64,000 nucleotides of DNA, from positions 124,001 through 188,000 of the forward strand of contig NZ_CP039396.1 of assembly GCF_004803915.1 (NCBI RefSeq). Reading direction: 5' to 3'. Positions within the stretch are counted from its first letter, which is position 1, and every line of letters begins with the position of its first letter. Made by a program: the position numbers and the translations under genes. Below, piece by piece: positions 39,793-48,266 of the stretch. This DNA is from Duncaniella dubosii (lineage in GTDB: Bacteria > Bacteroidota > Bacteroidia > Bacteroidales > Muribaculaceae). The notes beneath the pieces are model-generated. The model searched no databases and was not told where the DNA came from. It was given only the letters and a program-made list of their open reading frames with translations.

Positions 39793-40518
39793 ATGAAACT
39801 TTACAACATCAGCTTTTCCCCGACAGGAACATCAGCTAAAGTCGCGACTGCAATAATACATGGAATCATGGCGAATATTGACTGCCGGACAATCACGCTC
39901 GATGCGACACATCAGAGCGTGACATGCGAACCAATCTCAAAAGACGATCTGGCCATAATCTCAGCTCCTGTCTATGGCGGTAAAATGGCATCTTTGGCCA
40001 AAGAGCGGATGAAAACACTCACCGCCGACGGCACACCGTGCATACTCGTAGCCGTCTATGGCAACAGGGCTTTTGAAAACGCACTCAACGATATGTCGTT
40101 TTTTACAAGCACGCTCGGCTTTGTCACGACAGGAGCTGCCGCCTTTATCGGCGAACACTCCTACTCCACTGCCGCGACACCTATCGCCGTGGGGCGCCCG
40201 GACGAGAGCGATCTTGAGTATGCAAAGGCATTCGGACTGGAAATCGCCCGGAAAATCTCACTGAAATCCCTATCGGCAATCGACACAACCGAAATTACCG
40301 ACGAAGAGTCGCCGGCCGAATCTCTTGCAAACTTCAAGTCATTTGTAGCCGACTATATGCGCAGTCAGAAGGAATCGCCACGCAAACTTGTGCCTGAAGT
40401 GAACACGGCAATCTGCAACACGTGTGGAATCTGCCTGTCAGTCTGCCCGACAGAAGCCATAGCAAACGACTGTGCCACTATAGACAGCTCGAAATGTATG
40501 TACAACCATCCGCGATAG
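39793..40518 (+). pseudogene. EFR1-type flavodoxin/ferredoxin protein, 5' part, cut by IS66
   Basis: The N-terminal part is flavodoxin-like (MKLYNISFSPTGTSAKVATA, with an FMN-binding STGTS-like loop). The C-terminal part starts a 2x[4Fe-4S] ferredoxin domain with the first cluster motif CNTCGICLSVCPTEAI. The native frame runs up to 40499; the last codons to 40518 (MYNHPR) come from the inserted IS66 end. The second cluster motif is on the far side of the insertion (43070-43195). Removing the IS and one copy of the target duplication gives a 274-aa ORF. As it stands, only one Fe-S cluster can be encoded, so electron transfer by the product is probably lost. Confidence 0.9.
40492..40499. repeat. 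IS66 target-site duplication, left copy
   Basis: AAATGTAT, identical to 43070-43077. Eight base pairs is the usual IS66 target duplication length. Confidence 0.93.
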
Positions 40519-40546
40519 CATATTGACGAACTCCGAAAGAGAGTTG

Positions 40547-40554
40547 TATCTTTG
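40547..40554 (+). promoter_or_regulatory. -7 box of the IS66 promoter
   Basis: TATCTTTG (TAnnTTTG type) lies 15 bp before the tnpA ATG and 47 bp inside the element's left end. Confidence 0.55.
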
Positions 40555-40569
40555 TCGACAAAAAGAATC

Positions 40570-40986
40570 ATGGGTTATAACAAGTCTTTGTCCGATGTCT
40601 ATTCAGAGACATGGACGCGTTACAAGAATCAATGCGAGACAGACGGCTATATCGCATTGAACCGTTTCTGTGCCGGTACCGGCGTCAACGTCCAGCGGCT
40701 TTATGAGTGGCTTCGGCGCCGCAAAATCAGCATAAGCGATTATCAACGCAGTCTGCCGGAGAGACCGGATTCGTCGCGGGAAGGTGGCGGGCCGTTATTC
40801 CGGGAGGTTAAGGTTCCCGGTATTCAGGTTGCGGATGAGAGCCGGGATGTCGGTGCCACCAGTGTCGTGCGTGACGTGCACATCGAACTCGGTTGGGGCC
40901 GAGGCGTGAGTCTGGGAGAGATAAGCGCGGAGGGGCTGGCGCTTCTGGTGGATGTCATGACACGCAGGAGTGATGTGGAGTCTTGA
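40570..40986 (+). CDS. tnpA: IS66 accessory protein TnpA
   Basis: The 138-aa product has an N-terminal helix-turn-helix-like region (FCAGTGVNVQRLYEWLRRRKIS) and a C-terminal portion ending GVSLGEISAEGLALLVDVMT, similar to IS66 first ORFs. The upstream TTG (40552) overlaps the promoter box, so ATG 40570 is chosen. It is thought to bind DNA and assist transposition. Confidence 0.8.
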   Translation: MGYNKSLSDVYSETWTRYKNQCETDGYIALNRFCAGTGVNVQRLYEWLRRRKISISDYQRSLPERPDSSREGGGPLFREVKVPGIQVADESRDVGATSVVRDVHIELGWGRGVSLGEISAEGLALLVDVMTRRSDVES

Positions 40987-41329
40987 GGCGGATATGCGGC
41001 TCTGGGTATGCCGGCAGCCGGTATCGATGCGCTACGGCATCCGGGGTCTGGCCCAGATGGTGTGGTCGTGGAAGGGGCATTCTCCGGCATCGGGCGATGT
41101 GTATGTGTTTTTCTCAAAGGACCGCAAGACCATGAAGGCGTTGAAATGGGATGGCGACGGATTTTTGATGTACACAAAAAGACTGTCGCGAGGCCGTTTC
41201 CGGGAGGTGCTCAAAAAGGGCGATGACGGCGTGCGCAGGCTCCAATGGGACGATTTCTATATGCTGATGAGGGGCCTCACGCCTGTGAAGGTGATGGTCG
41301 AAAATCGCTTCAGAATGGCCGTAAAATAA
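40973..41329 (+). CDS. tnpB: IS66 accessory protein TnpB (IS66 Orf2)
   Basis: The 118-aa product has the IS66 Orf2-like pattern: MRYGIRGLAQMV near the start, then GDVYVFFSKDRKTMKALKWD and GFLMYTKRLSRGRF. The start codon overlaps the end of tnpA by 14 nt, so translation is probably coupled. Required accessory factor in IS66-family elements. Confidence 0.9.
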   Translation: MWSLEADMRLWVCRQPVSMRYGIRGLAQMVWSWKGHSPASGDVYVFFSKDRKTMKALKWDGDGFLMYTKRLSRGRFREVLKKGDDGVRRLQWDDFYMLMRGLTPVKVMVENRFRMAVK

Positions 41330-41407
41330 GGCTTAATAATTTGTTAATCAAATAAATAAATGGCGTGGAAAGTTGCAAATGTCAGATATTTTTTGTAACT
41401 TTACACC

Positions 41408-43009
41408 ATGAAAAAGAACGAGTTGATAGAGTTTCTGCAACGTCAGATCGAGTTCCTTCAAGGGCGGCTCGACGAGGCGTTGGCCTCTGTCAGCTCGCTT
41501 ACTTTATCCAATGAAAAGCTGCAGTCGACCAACGAGAAGCTTGTGGCGACTGTAGATGAACTGCGCAAGCAAATGGCCTCAATGGAGGAGGCTATGAAAG
41601 GCAAAAGTGCGGAACTGAGCAAAGAGAAAGCCGCGCGTCAGGCAGTGCAGCGTCTGCAGGGCTCGCCGTCGGAGCGTCAGAAGAAACCGGTGACGACTCC
41701 TGCCACATCCGAAACTCGACAGCAGAAGCCAGAGAAGAAACGTACCAACAACGGCGCCAAAAGGAAGACGCATCCGGAGTGTGAGGTGGAGACCATTATA
41801 GTGGAGCCTGACAGTCCGGACTTCAATCCCGAGGCGGCGACGTTTATCGGCGAGTGCGATGTCGTGCGCTACGTCATGGAGCCGATGCGCTTCAAAAAAA
41901 TTATCTACAAGGTCAGAAAATACGTGCAGGACGAGAAAATATACAAAGGTTCCGCACCCGCCACACCGCTGCTTAACTCGCAGTATACATCTTCCTTCAT
42001 AGCCGGACTCGCCGAGCTACGCTATCTCCACTGCATGCCACTTGAAAATGCTGTCGAATACTTCCGTGCCCACGGCTTCGACCTTGACAAAGGCACCGCA
42101 CAGAAGCTCGTAAGTAAGGTAAGGGTACATCTGGAAAATCTATACAAGGCGCTGGGTCAGGCAATAGTCGCGGACAATTATATCTGCGGTGACGAGACCT
42201 ATCAGAAAGTGCGGCTGCAGGTGGCAACTCCTTCGGGAAGAAAGATCAAGAAAGGCTACATATGGGTGTTCGTCGGCATGACAACCGGGCTTGTGTACTT
42301 CTTCTATGACGACGGCTCCCGCTCGGCCGAAGTCTTCGAGCAACACATAAAAGGCTTCAACGGAGCCTTCCAGTGCGACTATTACTCGGGATACCGGCAT
42401 ATCGGAATCGGTGGGATGAGCGGGATAAAACGCTTGCCATGCCTGCAGCACATCAAGCGAAAGTTTCTCGATCTGAAAGACAATCCAAAGGCGCAGGAAA
42501 TAGCAAAGCTCTTCGGACTCCTTTACCACTTCGAGCATCAGCACCGCATAGGCAAAGACGGATGGACGGCGGGAAAGCACCTTGAGTGGAGACAACGATA
42601 CTCCAAGGTGATGCTCGAGAAAATCCGCATGAGACTGACAGCAGTCAAAGACCGCATCGGCGTGCCACCCGACGACCCGCTGCTCGCCGCCACCGAACAT
42701 GCACTCAAACAATGGGACGAGATACCACGCATCTTTGCCTCACCCACCTACAGACTCGACAACAACGAAGTCGAGCGAATCAACCGCTACATATCCCTGA
42801 CCCGTCGCCGACTTACAATCGGCTCCCACTCCGGAGCCGAAGCCGCCGCCCTGTACCACTCTCTTGCGATCACCTGCCACCGCTGCGGAGTCAACGTCTT
42901 CGACTACTTCTGCGACATAATCGACCGATGTGCCGCATGGCCGCCAAACACCCCGATCGAAAAATACCGCGACCTGCTTCCCGACCGCTGGAAACTCTCA
43001 CAAAAATAG
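41408..43009 (+). CDS. tnpC: IS66 transposase TnpC
   Basis: The 533-aa transposase has an N-terminal coiled coil (about 1-80, rich in L, K and E), a zinc-finger/HTH middle region and a DDE core with GDETYQKV, CDYYSGYRHIG and, near the end, LDNNEVERINRYISLTRR. The C-terminus ends with NVFDYFCDIIDR, as in other IS66 proteins. A TTGC-N19-TAACTTTA promoter-like pair lies directly upstream (41372-41402). Confidence 0.95.
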   Translation: MKKNELIEFLQRQIEFLQGRLDEALASVSSLTLSNEKLQSTNEKLVATVDELRKQMASMEEAMKGKSAELSKEKAARQAVQRLQGSPSERQKKPVTTPATSETRQQKPEKKRTNNGAKRKTHPECEVETIIVEPDSPDFNPEAATFIGECDVVRYVMEPMRFKKIIYKVRKYVQDEKIYKGSAPATPLLNSQYTSSFIAGLAELRYLHCMPLENAVEYFRAHGFDLDKGTAQKLVSKVRVHLENLYKALGQAIVADNYICGDETYQKVRLQVATPSGRKIKKGYIWVFVGMTTGLVYFFYDDGSRSAEVFEQHIKGFNGAFQCDYYSGYRHIGIGGMSGIKRLPCLQHIKRKFLDLKDNPKAQEIAKLFGLLYHFEHQHRIGKDGWTAGKHLEWRQRYSKVMLEKIRMRLTAVKDRIGVPPDDPLLAATEHALKQWDEIPRIFASPTYRLDNNEVERINRYISLTRRRLTIGSHSGAEAAALYHSLAITCHRCGVNVFDYFCDIIDRCAAWPPNTPIEKYRDLLPDRWKLSQK

Positions 43010-43038
43010 CCGCCCAAAACCTGGACGGCTATTTTTTT
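43003..43038 (+). terminator. Terminator within the IS66 right end
   Basis: AAAATAGCCG (43003-43012) pairs with CGGCTATTTT (43026-43035), followed by T residues. It begins inside the tnpC stop region. Confidence 0.8.
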
Positions 43039-43069
43039 AAGCTATACCTGCTGTCGCGGACGGTTGTAC

Positions 43070-43195
43070 AAATGTATAAAATGCTGCGCATGCGTGAAGT
43101 CGTGTCCTGAAGGTGCGCGCTCACTCTCGTCGCCATTCGCCCCGGTGCTGTCTGCAAACTTCAGCCTCCGAAAATCACCTATCATGAAAGTATAA
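43070..43195 (+). pseudogene. EFR1-type ferredoxin, displaced 3' part
   Basis: This begins with the right copy of the target duplication AAATGTAT (43070-43077). Read in the frame of the 5' part, it continues KCIKCCACVKSCPEGARS and on to a stop at 43193-43195, supplying the missing second [4Fe-4S] motif CxxCxxCxxxCP. This confirms that the 5' fragment and this one were a single gene before the IS66 insertion. On its own the fragment has no start codon or promoter. Confidence 0.92.
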
Positions 43196-43205
43196 TCTGA
43201 AACGA

Positions 43206-43247
43206 TTCAGAGCGTGACGGAAATTTCCACTCCCGGCACGCTCTGAA
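43206..43247 (+). terminator. Terminator of the original ferredoxin gene
   Basis: An 11-bp perfect stem (43206-43216 with 43237-43247) lies about 10 bp after the displaced stop codon. Confidence 0.7.
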
Positions 43248-43317
43248 CAGTATGAATTTACGGGCGTAGCACCGCCATATAGGATATAAGCAATCATAAA
43301 CTTACGCCTTACTCAGT

Positions 43318-43968
43318 TCACTCAAGGATTATATCGCCAAACGATTCCGGACGCAGAAAGTCAGGTTTTTTTGACTTGACAGGCGACCAGCTGAGAAAAT
43401 GAGGCTGTGAAGTTCCCGAAGCACATTTGAAAAAATTTCCTTTCAACTTCAACGGGCAACCGTTGTATTCTGCACCTATAAGCTTCAGCGGGACAGCCAC
43501 AAGAATATCCCATGTGAACAGCCCCTCGATCTCGCGGAACGGTCTGCGCCCACATGACGGGAGCAAGGATATGCTCGCTATTTCCTCGTCGGTAAATATT
43601 TCGGAATCACCTGATCCAAACTGTCTTACAGCCTTGACAGTGCCTATACAGTTGAATTCAAAACGAGAATAATCCTGAGAATCAAAAGGCTGCACGTAGA
43701 ACATCACGCATGAATCCTCATAGACAGGTGAATTGTTTTCATAGTTCACCGCACGGAGATAATTGCAGCGCACAAAAAAGTTCACATATATGTATCTGGC
43801 CGAATGCGCGATTGTAAATGTGGTCAGAGGATGATATGGATATTGTTCCTTCCAGTTCAGTTCGCCGATGCTGTGGCGCACGCCCGTCGATTCGAGACGA
43901 TTGAAAATAGCGTCCGTATTCAGGAAATCGAGGTCTGCAATGAAAGGCACATTTAGTGTCTGTGGCAT
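43318..43968 (-). CDS. CBM9-like / DOMON-type carbohydrate-binding protein
   Basis: The 216-aa product has no signal peptide. The pattern of beta strands, with FTIAHSARYIYVNFFV near the middle, EDSCVMFYVQPFD, RFEFNCIGTV and the late WDILVAVPLKLIGAE, matches the CBM9-like family often annotated as carbohydrate-binding family 9-like in Bacteroidota. The lack of an export signal is odd for a polysaccharide binder. Function and ligand are unknown. Confidence 0.7.
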   Translation of the reverse strand: MPQTLNVPFIADLDFLNTDAIFNRLESTGVRHSIGELNWKEQYPYHPLTTFTIAHSARYIYVNFFVRCNYLRAVNYENNSPVYEDSCVMFYVQPFDSQDYSRFEFNCIGTVKAVRQFGSGDSEIFTDEEIASISLLPSCGRRPFREIEGLFTWDILVAVPLKLIGAEYNGCPLKLKGNFFKCASGTSQPHFLSWSPVKSKKPDFLRPESFGDIILE

Positions 43969-43998
43969 GGAGAAATAGTATAGATGATTTGATGTTAG

Positions 43999-44621
43999 TT
44001 ATTCAAAAAACAGATCCATGATACCAGTCACGAATCCTACCGCGCCCATTATCATGATCACGCCCGCAAGAATGCGGTTAAGAAGCCACATCGAACGGAT
44101 GTTGAAATGGCGTCTCACCTTGTTGACAAAATATGTCACTCCGAACCACCAGAGGACAGCTCCAAGAAAGATGGAGATATATCCGCAACATAGTGATAGG
44201 CCATGAACTCAGGCGCGAGGAAATTGAAGCGCGCGAAAAGTCCTATTATAAAGAACAGAATGAGCGGATTGGAAAAGGTGAACAGGAATCCTGTTCCGAA
44301 ATCCTTCCAATAGCTGCTTGGCTGCATCGCCGAAGGCTGAAGCGCCCTCGATGGATTTGACATGAAAAGATAGGCGGCATAGACTATCAGCACTACCGAC
44401 CCGATAATCTGAAGCTCACTCTGGTTAGACTGGATAAAGTCTGTCACAAACGACAAGCCAAGTCCTGTCAGCAGACAGTAGGCCAGATCACTCACTCCAG
44501 CTCCTACACCGGTAAAAAACGCAGGCCAACGCCCTCGGTTAAGCGTCCGCTGTATACACAGCATGCCGATCGGTCCCATAGGGGCTGACACAAGGATGCC
44601 GATAAGCAATCCGCGAAACAT
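43999..44621 (-). CDS. LysE-family amino-acid exporter, frameshifted
   Basis: The N-terminal two thirds read MFRGLLIGILVSAPMGPIGMLCIQRTLNRG, the LysE/RhtB signature, with several hydrophobic helices. At about 44183 the frame changes. Restoring one G (minus strand GCGGAT back to GCGGGAT) continues as AGYISIFLGAVLWWFGVTYF, and on to a stop at 43999. The repaired protein is 207 aa with six helices, the normal family size. LysE proteins export basic or other amino acids. ATG 44621 is chosen because the longer frame start (44678) lies within the promoter. Confidence 0.85.
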
Positions 44622-44648
44622 TATGACAGGTAGGTGTATCACAATCTG

Positions 44649-44680
44649 CAAAATTACAAAAACACTTCGATGCCACAAAA
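44649..44680 (-). promoter_or_regulatory. Bacteroidota-type promoter for the LysE gene
   Basis: On the minus strand, TTTTG (44676-44680) is followed after 19 bp by TAATTTTG (44649-44656), a full consensus match 28 bp before ATG 44621. Confidence 0.75.
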
Positions 44681-44757
44681 TTTCTCAGTCACGAAACACG
44701 AAACCAAGCATGAATGAATCAAAAAAACAATCGGCAGGAGACATGGAGGAATGAAAA

Positions 44758-44790
44758 CGTCCCGGAGACATCAAGGGTGACTCCGGGACG
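44758..44790 (-). terminator. Terminator of the original WG-repeat gene
   Basis: CGTCCCGGAG (44758-44767) pairs perfectly with CTCCGGGACG (44781-44790). It lies about 60 bp beyond the displaced 3' end of the WG-repeat gene and is now separated from that gene by about 4.3 kb. Confidence 0.7.
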
Positions 44791-44851
44791 GCCAAATGTG
44801 TATTGTGGCGGATTTTGACTATAGTCTTTAAATCCGCAAATCGTTTTCAGT

Positions 44852-45113
44852 TCATGAATTTACCGGAGTCGCTTCCTTTGCGGGAGTTGCAGCAGGTGAG
44901 GCAGGTTGGGCAGCAGGCGTTACTACAGGTGAGACGCCAGCAGGAACTTAAGCAGGGTTGGTTGCGGTTGTCGTAGTCGTGTCGGCAGGAAGCGCCTGAG
45001 GTTGATATTCGGGTGTCCCGTCAAGAATAAAGGCAGGGACTCCGGGCACCTGTCTGACAGGACTGACAGTAACATCAACCGACTTTTTGTTTGACTTCGG
45101 CTCAGGCTTTTCG
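44852..45113 (-). pseudogene. Displaced 3' end of the WG-repeat protein gene
   Basis: On the minus strand this encodes EKPEPKSNKKSVDVTVSPVR and on to ATNPA, exactly as in the gene at 49155-51068. A TAA stop then stands (44948-44950) where the other copy has CAA. Past the stop the frame stays open with a proline/alanine-rich tail (VPAGVSPVVTPAAQPASPA...) to TGA at 44852-44854. I take this as the original gene end, cut off from its body by the insertion at 45114 and since mutated. Confidence 0.8.
44958..45113. repeat. 156-bp direct repeat, left copy
   Basis: Identical over 156 bp to 49270-49425. Partial similarity with a few substitutions and an indel extends about 20 bp further left. The two copies bracket the defence-gene segment. 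Confidence 0.9.
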
Positions 45114-45900
45114 GATTCAGGACTGGAACTCGTTTCTCATTGCTCTTAAGCGGCAGTGTATAACAGTCAAGGAAAAGACCGGCCAATCAGGGAAAACAAA
45201 CCTGTATTACTGCTCAGGCAGACATGAATTCTGGTACAGGAAACTCGACCCCTTTTTCAGCCGCGAGAATCTTGAATTGAAATTCAAGGCTCGTCGAGAG
45301 AAACAGCAAGCGGTAACGCCCGACCCCAAAAGCATTCAGCAACCTATCCGTGAATCGGCATCAAAGCGAGTACAGCAAAAGTCCCAGACCACACGTCCAT
45401 CTGTTGCACCAAAGCGACAGGAGCAACCGAAACCGATTGTTATACCTCCATTGCCGGATGGGTATATGGGAGCGCGGATTGCTCCACACGAACTCGCCCG
45501 CTATCAGAAGGGTGATGCCGTTTGCGCCTACATCTGCAATACCGATGAAATTGTCGGCAAGCATTACTGGATATGGTATGATTTCAAGACAGCCCAGCCT
45601 CGATGTGAGCCTACACCGCCACCCGCAGACCGTTATATTCCTGAATCTTTCAAGCAGCAGATGACAGTCACACAGACAACCTCCGTCAACAACTCACAAA
45701 GAGCCGGAATCACATTGGCATCTCCGTCTTTCGGAGGAGCACCGATTCATGACGAAGGCTTTGCACATGGTCCAGCACTAACCGATGATTTCAAATTGTG
45801 GTTAAGCCGCCATCCCGGACTTACTATTGAAGAGGCTCTCCACCGCTATCGCGAAGAGCAGAAGACAAAACAACGCCTCCAAGGTCCCAAGATACACTAA
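45114..45900 (+). pseudogene. 5'-truncated ORF, possibly relaxase-like C-terminus
   Basis: Coding starts abruptly at the direct-repeat junction: QDWNSFLIALKRQCITVKEK, then TNLYYCSGRHEFWYRKLDPF and FSRENLELKF, then a basic, Q/P-rich middle and an ordered C-terminus (TDDFKLWLSRHPGLTIEEAL). The first about 60 residues recall the segment that follows the nuclease domain in Bacteroidota mobilization relaxases, but this is a weak resemblance and I do not claim an identification. The 5' end was probably lost when the segment joined the WG-repeat gene. No promoter or start codon outside the repeat. Confidence 0.4.
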
Positions 45901-45949
45901 CATAAACTGCTACCGAGAGAAACATTAGCCTCCCTCGGTGGCGTTCTGC

Positions 45950-46804
45950 CTATGTACATTCATTAAATTTAAGTAATGTGCTATCCGATATTTTTGACTG
46001 CAAAATTTTCATCAATTCCTCTAATCCTAAATTTGCACTAGCTTGTAATCCTAATAATTTCGATATGCCGATACTGTCAGTACTATGCCGACTTTTTAAG
46101 AATAATTTAAATGAATTCTCCTTCGTCAACACACCATAAGAATGAATATGCATAGAATCTCCAATAGAGGCAACATAATGAATATGAGAAAACGAGAATT
46201 CATTCTTGATATATTCTAATAAGCAATCTTGAACAACTAAAACCAAATGTTTATTAATTGACTGGAATGTCTCAACTTTATGGTGTAGTTGAACAAGAAT
46301 TGTTTTGGCTGTCATTTTCCAATTTATTCCAAATGACTTTATTTTTTTAGGCTCGCATGTGTTTATGCCAAGCTGGTATAATGCATTTTCTCGTTCAGTC
46401 CACACGGATCCCGTTGTATCCATGGTTTGGAGTTCAATCCCAACAAAGTCTTTAATATTCCGATTAGAGTCCGTAGACACCAAGAAATAATCAACATTAC
46501 CTCCTGGAATAGAAACCTCTGGAACAATATGCAACTCATTGCCCGGCTCATGAGTGCTTAACAAGTGAATGCAATCAAAGAAAATTTGATTGTTCTGTAA
46601 AAGTCGATGTGGACATATAACAATATTGTTATAGTCTTTACCGACTTTTACTATACAGGTTCCAATCGATATCGATGGCTCGCTCTTACGAACTTTAAAA
46701 CATCTCTTTTGCGTATATTTACAAAATTGGTTTTGTACGATTGACTCCCAATCCAGTTTATAGTTGGTTACAGGAAATGTAAACAACTCTGAAATGCGTG
46801 ACAT
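45950..46804 (-). CDS. NotI-family type II restriction endonuclease
   Basis: The 284-aa product has four cysteines spaced like the iron-binding N-terminal fold of NotI: C28 and C35 (QFCKYTQKRC), C50 (SIGTC) and C64 (VICP). A PD-(D/E)XK-like core follows, with D105 in NVDYFLVS and E124-x-Q126 in FVGIELQT. EVSIPGG just before is also typical. The enzyme would cut unmodified DNA. NotI itself recognises an 8-bp GC-only site, but the specificity here cannot be read from the sequence. The start codon lies inside the methyltransferase gene (37-nt overlap), so enzyme synthesis is coupled to the methylase. It is the last gene of the four-gene operon. Confidence 0.8.
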   Translation of the reverse strand: MSRISELFTFPVTNYKLDWESIVQNQFCKYTQKRCFKVRKSEPSISIGTCIVKVGKDYNNIVICPHRLLQNNQIFFDCIHLLSTHEPGNELHIVPEVSIPGGNVDYFLVSTDSNRNIKDFVGIELQTMDTTGSVWTERENALYQLGINTCEPKKIKSFGINWKMTAKTILVQLHHKVETFQSINKHLVLVVQDCLLEYIKNEFSFSHIHYVASIGDSMHIHSYGVLTKENSFKLFLKSRHSTDSIGISKLLGLQASANLGLEELMKILQSKISDSTLLKFNECT

Positions 46805-47823
46805 AATCTATCTTTTGCCAAATTTACGTATTCTTCTGATAAATCAATTCCAATTGACTTTCTATTTAGTTGTCTTGCGACTTTCATTGTAGTCCCTGTC
46901 CCGCAAAAGGGATCCAGCACTATCCCATTGTCAGGACACGTTGACTTAATGGGGATTATACATAAATCTTCTGGATAAGGAGCAAAATGAAGTTTCCTCT
47001 TCTGAGAATCTTCGGGTAAAATTTCCCAAACATCAGTTGGTAAAGTGCCATTAGGATTATAAAACAAGAAATAATACCCTTTTTCTTTTAGTTCTTTTGC
47101 CCTTCCGGATAGTTTGATAGAGTCCGAATGGGTAGTTCTCTGCTCATTCCTAATTATCATTCTGAAATCCGAAACTTCTCCAGTCTTAACTTTATTCAAG
47201 ACTATCTCAAGAGCGACTAAGGCATTCTTTTTTTCTTCAGGTGTAAGATTTGTAGATAATTCAATTTTTCTTTTATATGAGACACCTGTAACTCCTGTGG
47301 CAGATATCACTGTTCCATTGCGAACTATCGCTTTTCTTGGCGTTGAACGCACAGAGTCAGAATCGAAATAATATTTTTCTTGTTTAACAAAAAAGAAAAA
47401 ATCTTCATAAATAGATCCAAACCGATCTTTCTGAGGATTTAATGCGCCTTTTTGCTTGTTCCATATTATATTATTTCTTAGAATCCATCCATAATCAATC
47501 ATTCTAATTGCGATTCTCCATGGTATACATTGGAGCGATTTATTTACATATGAATCACCTATATTTAGCCAAAAAGAACCTGTCGGCTTCAGTACCCTAT
47601 GAATCTCTGCTATGATAGCAAACAAATTATCTATAAACGATTCCGGCGAGTCCTCCAACCCGATACCTCCATTTTCATACTGTCTCTTTTGCCAATATGG
47701 AGGACTTGTGATACAACAGTCAACAGATTCTGCTGGAAACTGCTTTAATATGTTCAAAGCGTTTCCAACTAGAAACATAGGATTGATATCTTGATTAACC
47801 AAATACTCTGTTATCCCGTACAT
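46768..47823 (-). CDS. Beta-class DNA methyltransferase (N4-cytosine or N6-adenine)
   Basis: The 351-aa enzyme has motif IV TSPPYW (39-44) before the AdoMet-binding motif DPFCGTGTT (304-312), the beta-class order. SPPY is usual in N4-cytosine enzymes and some N6-adenine ones; pairing with a NotI-type nuclease favours N4-cytosine, an inference. It would protect the host's sites. Its ATG shares one base with the upstream gene's stop (TAATG), and its 3' end overlaps the nuclease gene by 37 nt. Confidence 0.9.
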   Translation of the reverse strand: MYGITEYLVNQDINPMFLVGNALNILKQFPAESVDCCITSPPYWQKRQYENGGIGLEDSPESFIDNLFAIIAEIHRVLKPTGSFWLNIGDSYVNKSLQCIPWRIAIRMIDYGWILRNNIIWNKQKGALNPQKDRFGSIYEDFFFFVKQEKYYFDSDSVRSTPRKAIVRNGTVISATGVTGVSYKRKIELSTNLTPEEKKNALVALEIVLNKVKTGEVSDFRMIIRNEQRTTHSDSIKLSGRAKELKEKGYYFLFYNPNGTLPTDVWEILPEDSQKRKLHFAPYPEDLCIIPIKSTCPDNGIVLDPFCGTGTTMKVARQLNRKSIGIDLSEEYVNLAKDRLCHAFQSCLHFL

Positions 47824-48266
47824 TATTCAAAAGATTTAATTGAACAATATGCTTTGATCCCCATTTTTGATATTGTTGTTAGCAATAAGGCTACAGAAGG
47901 AACAAGCAGTACAGGGCTAAGACCGATCAAAGGACCAATCCATGTTGATATAGCTGTAATACCAGCAAGTCCAATCGTCTTACTAGTACCTACAAATTTC
48001 TCTCTTTCAATTTCATAATCTTGATGTCCACATAACAACTTGTCAAATTCATACCTGAATCTTGACCAATAGTCATTTTGCTGTTTATCATCTTGTGTTA
48101 CCCCTCCAAAAGTAGATGTCTGACAAGGTCCTTTCGCAAGCAACCATTTCTCGGCTGCTCCTTCGATGCCATATTTTTCAACAAGCTTCTCTACTATTCT
48201 TCTCTGATATGGTTTAAGAATTGAATAGCAATCCTCGAGTGTTATATTTTCAATTTCTAAAGTCAT
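47823..48266 (-). CDS. Small two-TM protein, partner of the protease gene
   Basis: The 147-aa product has a soluble helical N-terminal part (about 1-95) with KWLLAKGPCQTSTFGG and YWSRFRYEFDKLLCG, then two hydrophobic segments (about 97-115 and 117-137) joined by a short turn, and a short basic tail. I do not recognise the family. A soluble sensor-like region with a C-terminal helical hairpin is the layout of small membrane effectors in several phage-defence systems, but this is an analogy only. ATG 48266 overlaps the protease stop by 4 nt (ATGA); the longer frame start at 48299 would overlap the protease gene by 37 nt. Confidence 0.7.
   Translation of the reverse strand: MTLEIENITLEDCYSILKPYQRRIVEKLVEKYGIEGAAEKWLLAKGPCQTSTFGGVTQDDKQQNDYWSRFRYEFDKLLCGHQDYEIEREKFVGTSKTIGLAGITAISTWIGPLIGLSPVLLVPSVALLLTTISKMGIKAYCSIKSFE

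Larger units (their letters stand above)
40500..43069 (+). mobile_element. Complete IS66-family insertion sequence
   Basis: The 2570-bp element has inverted ends: left GTACAACCATCCGCGATAGCA, right (reverse complement) GTACAACCGTCCGCGACAGCA, 21 bp with two differences. Both sides carry the same 8-bp duplication AAATGTAT. It contains the three standard genes tnpA, tnpB and tnpC in order, all open, and a hairpin terminator before the right end. The element therefore looks intact and recently inserted. Confidence 0.95.
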
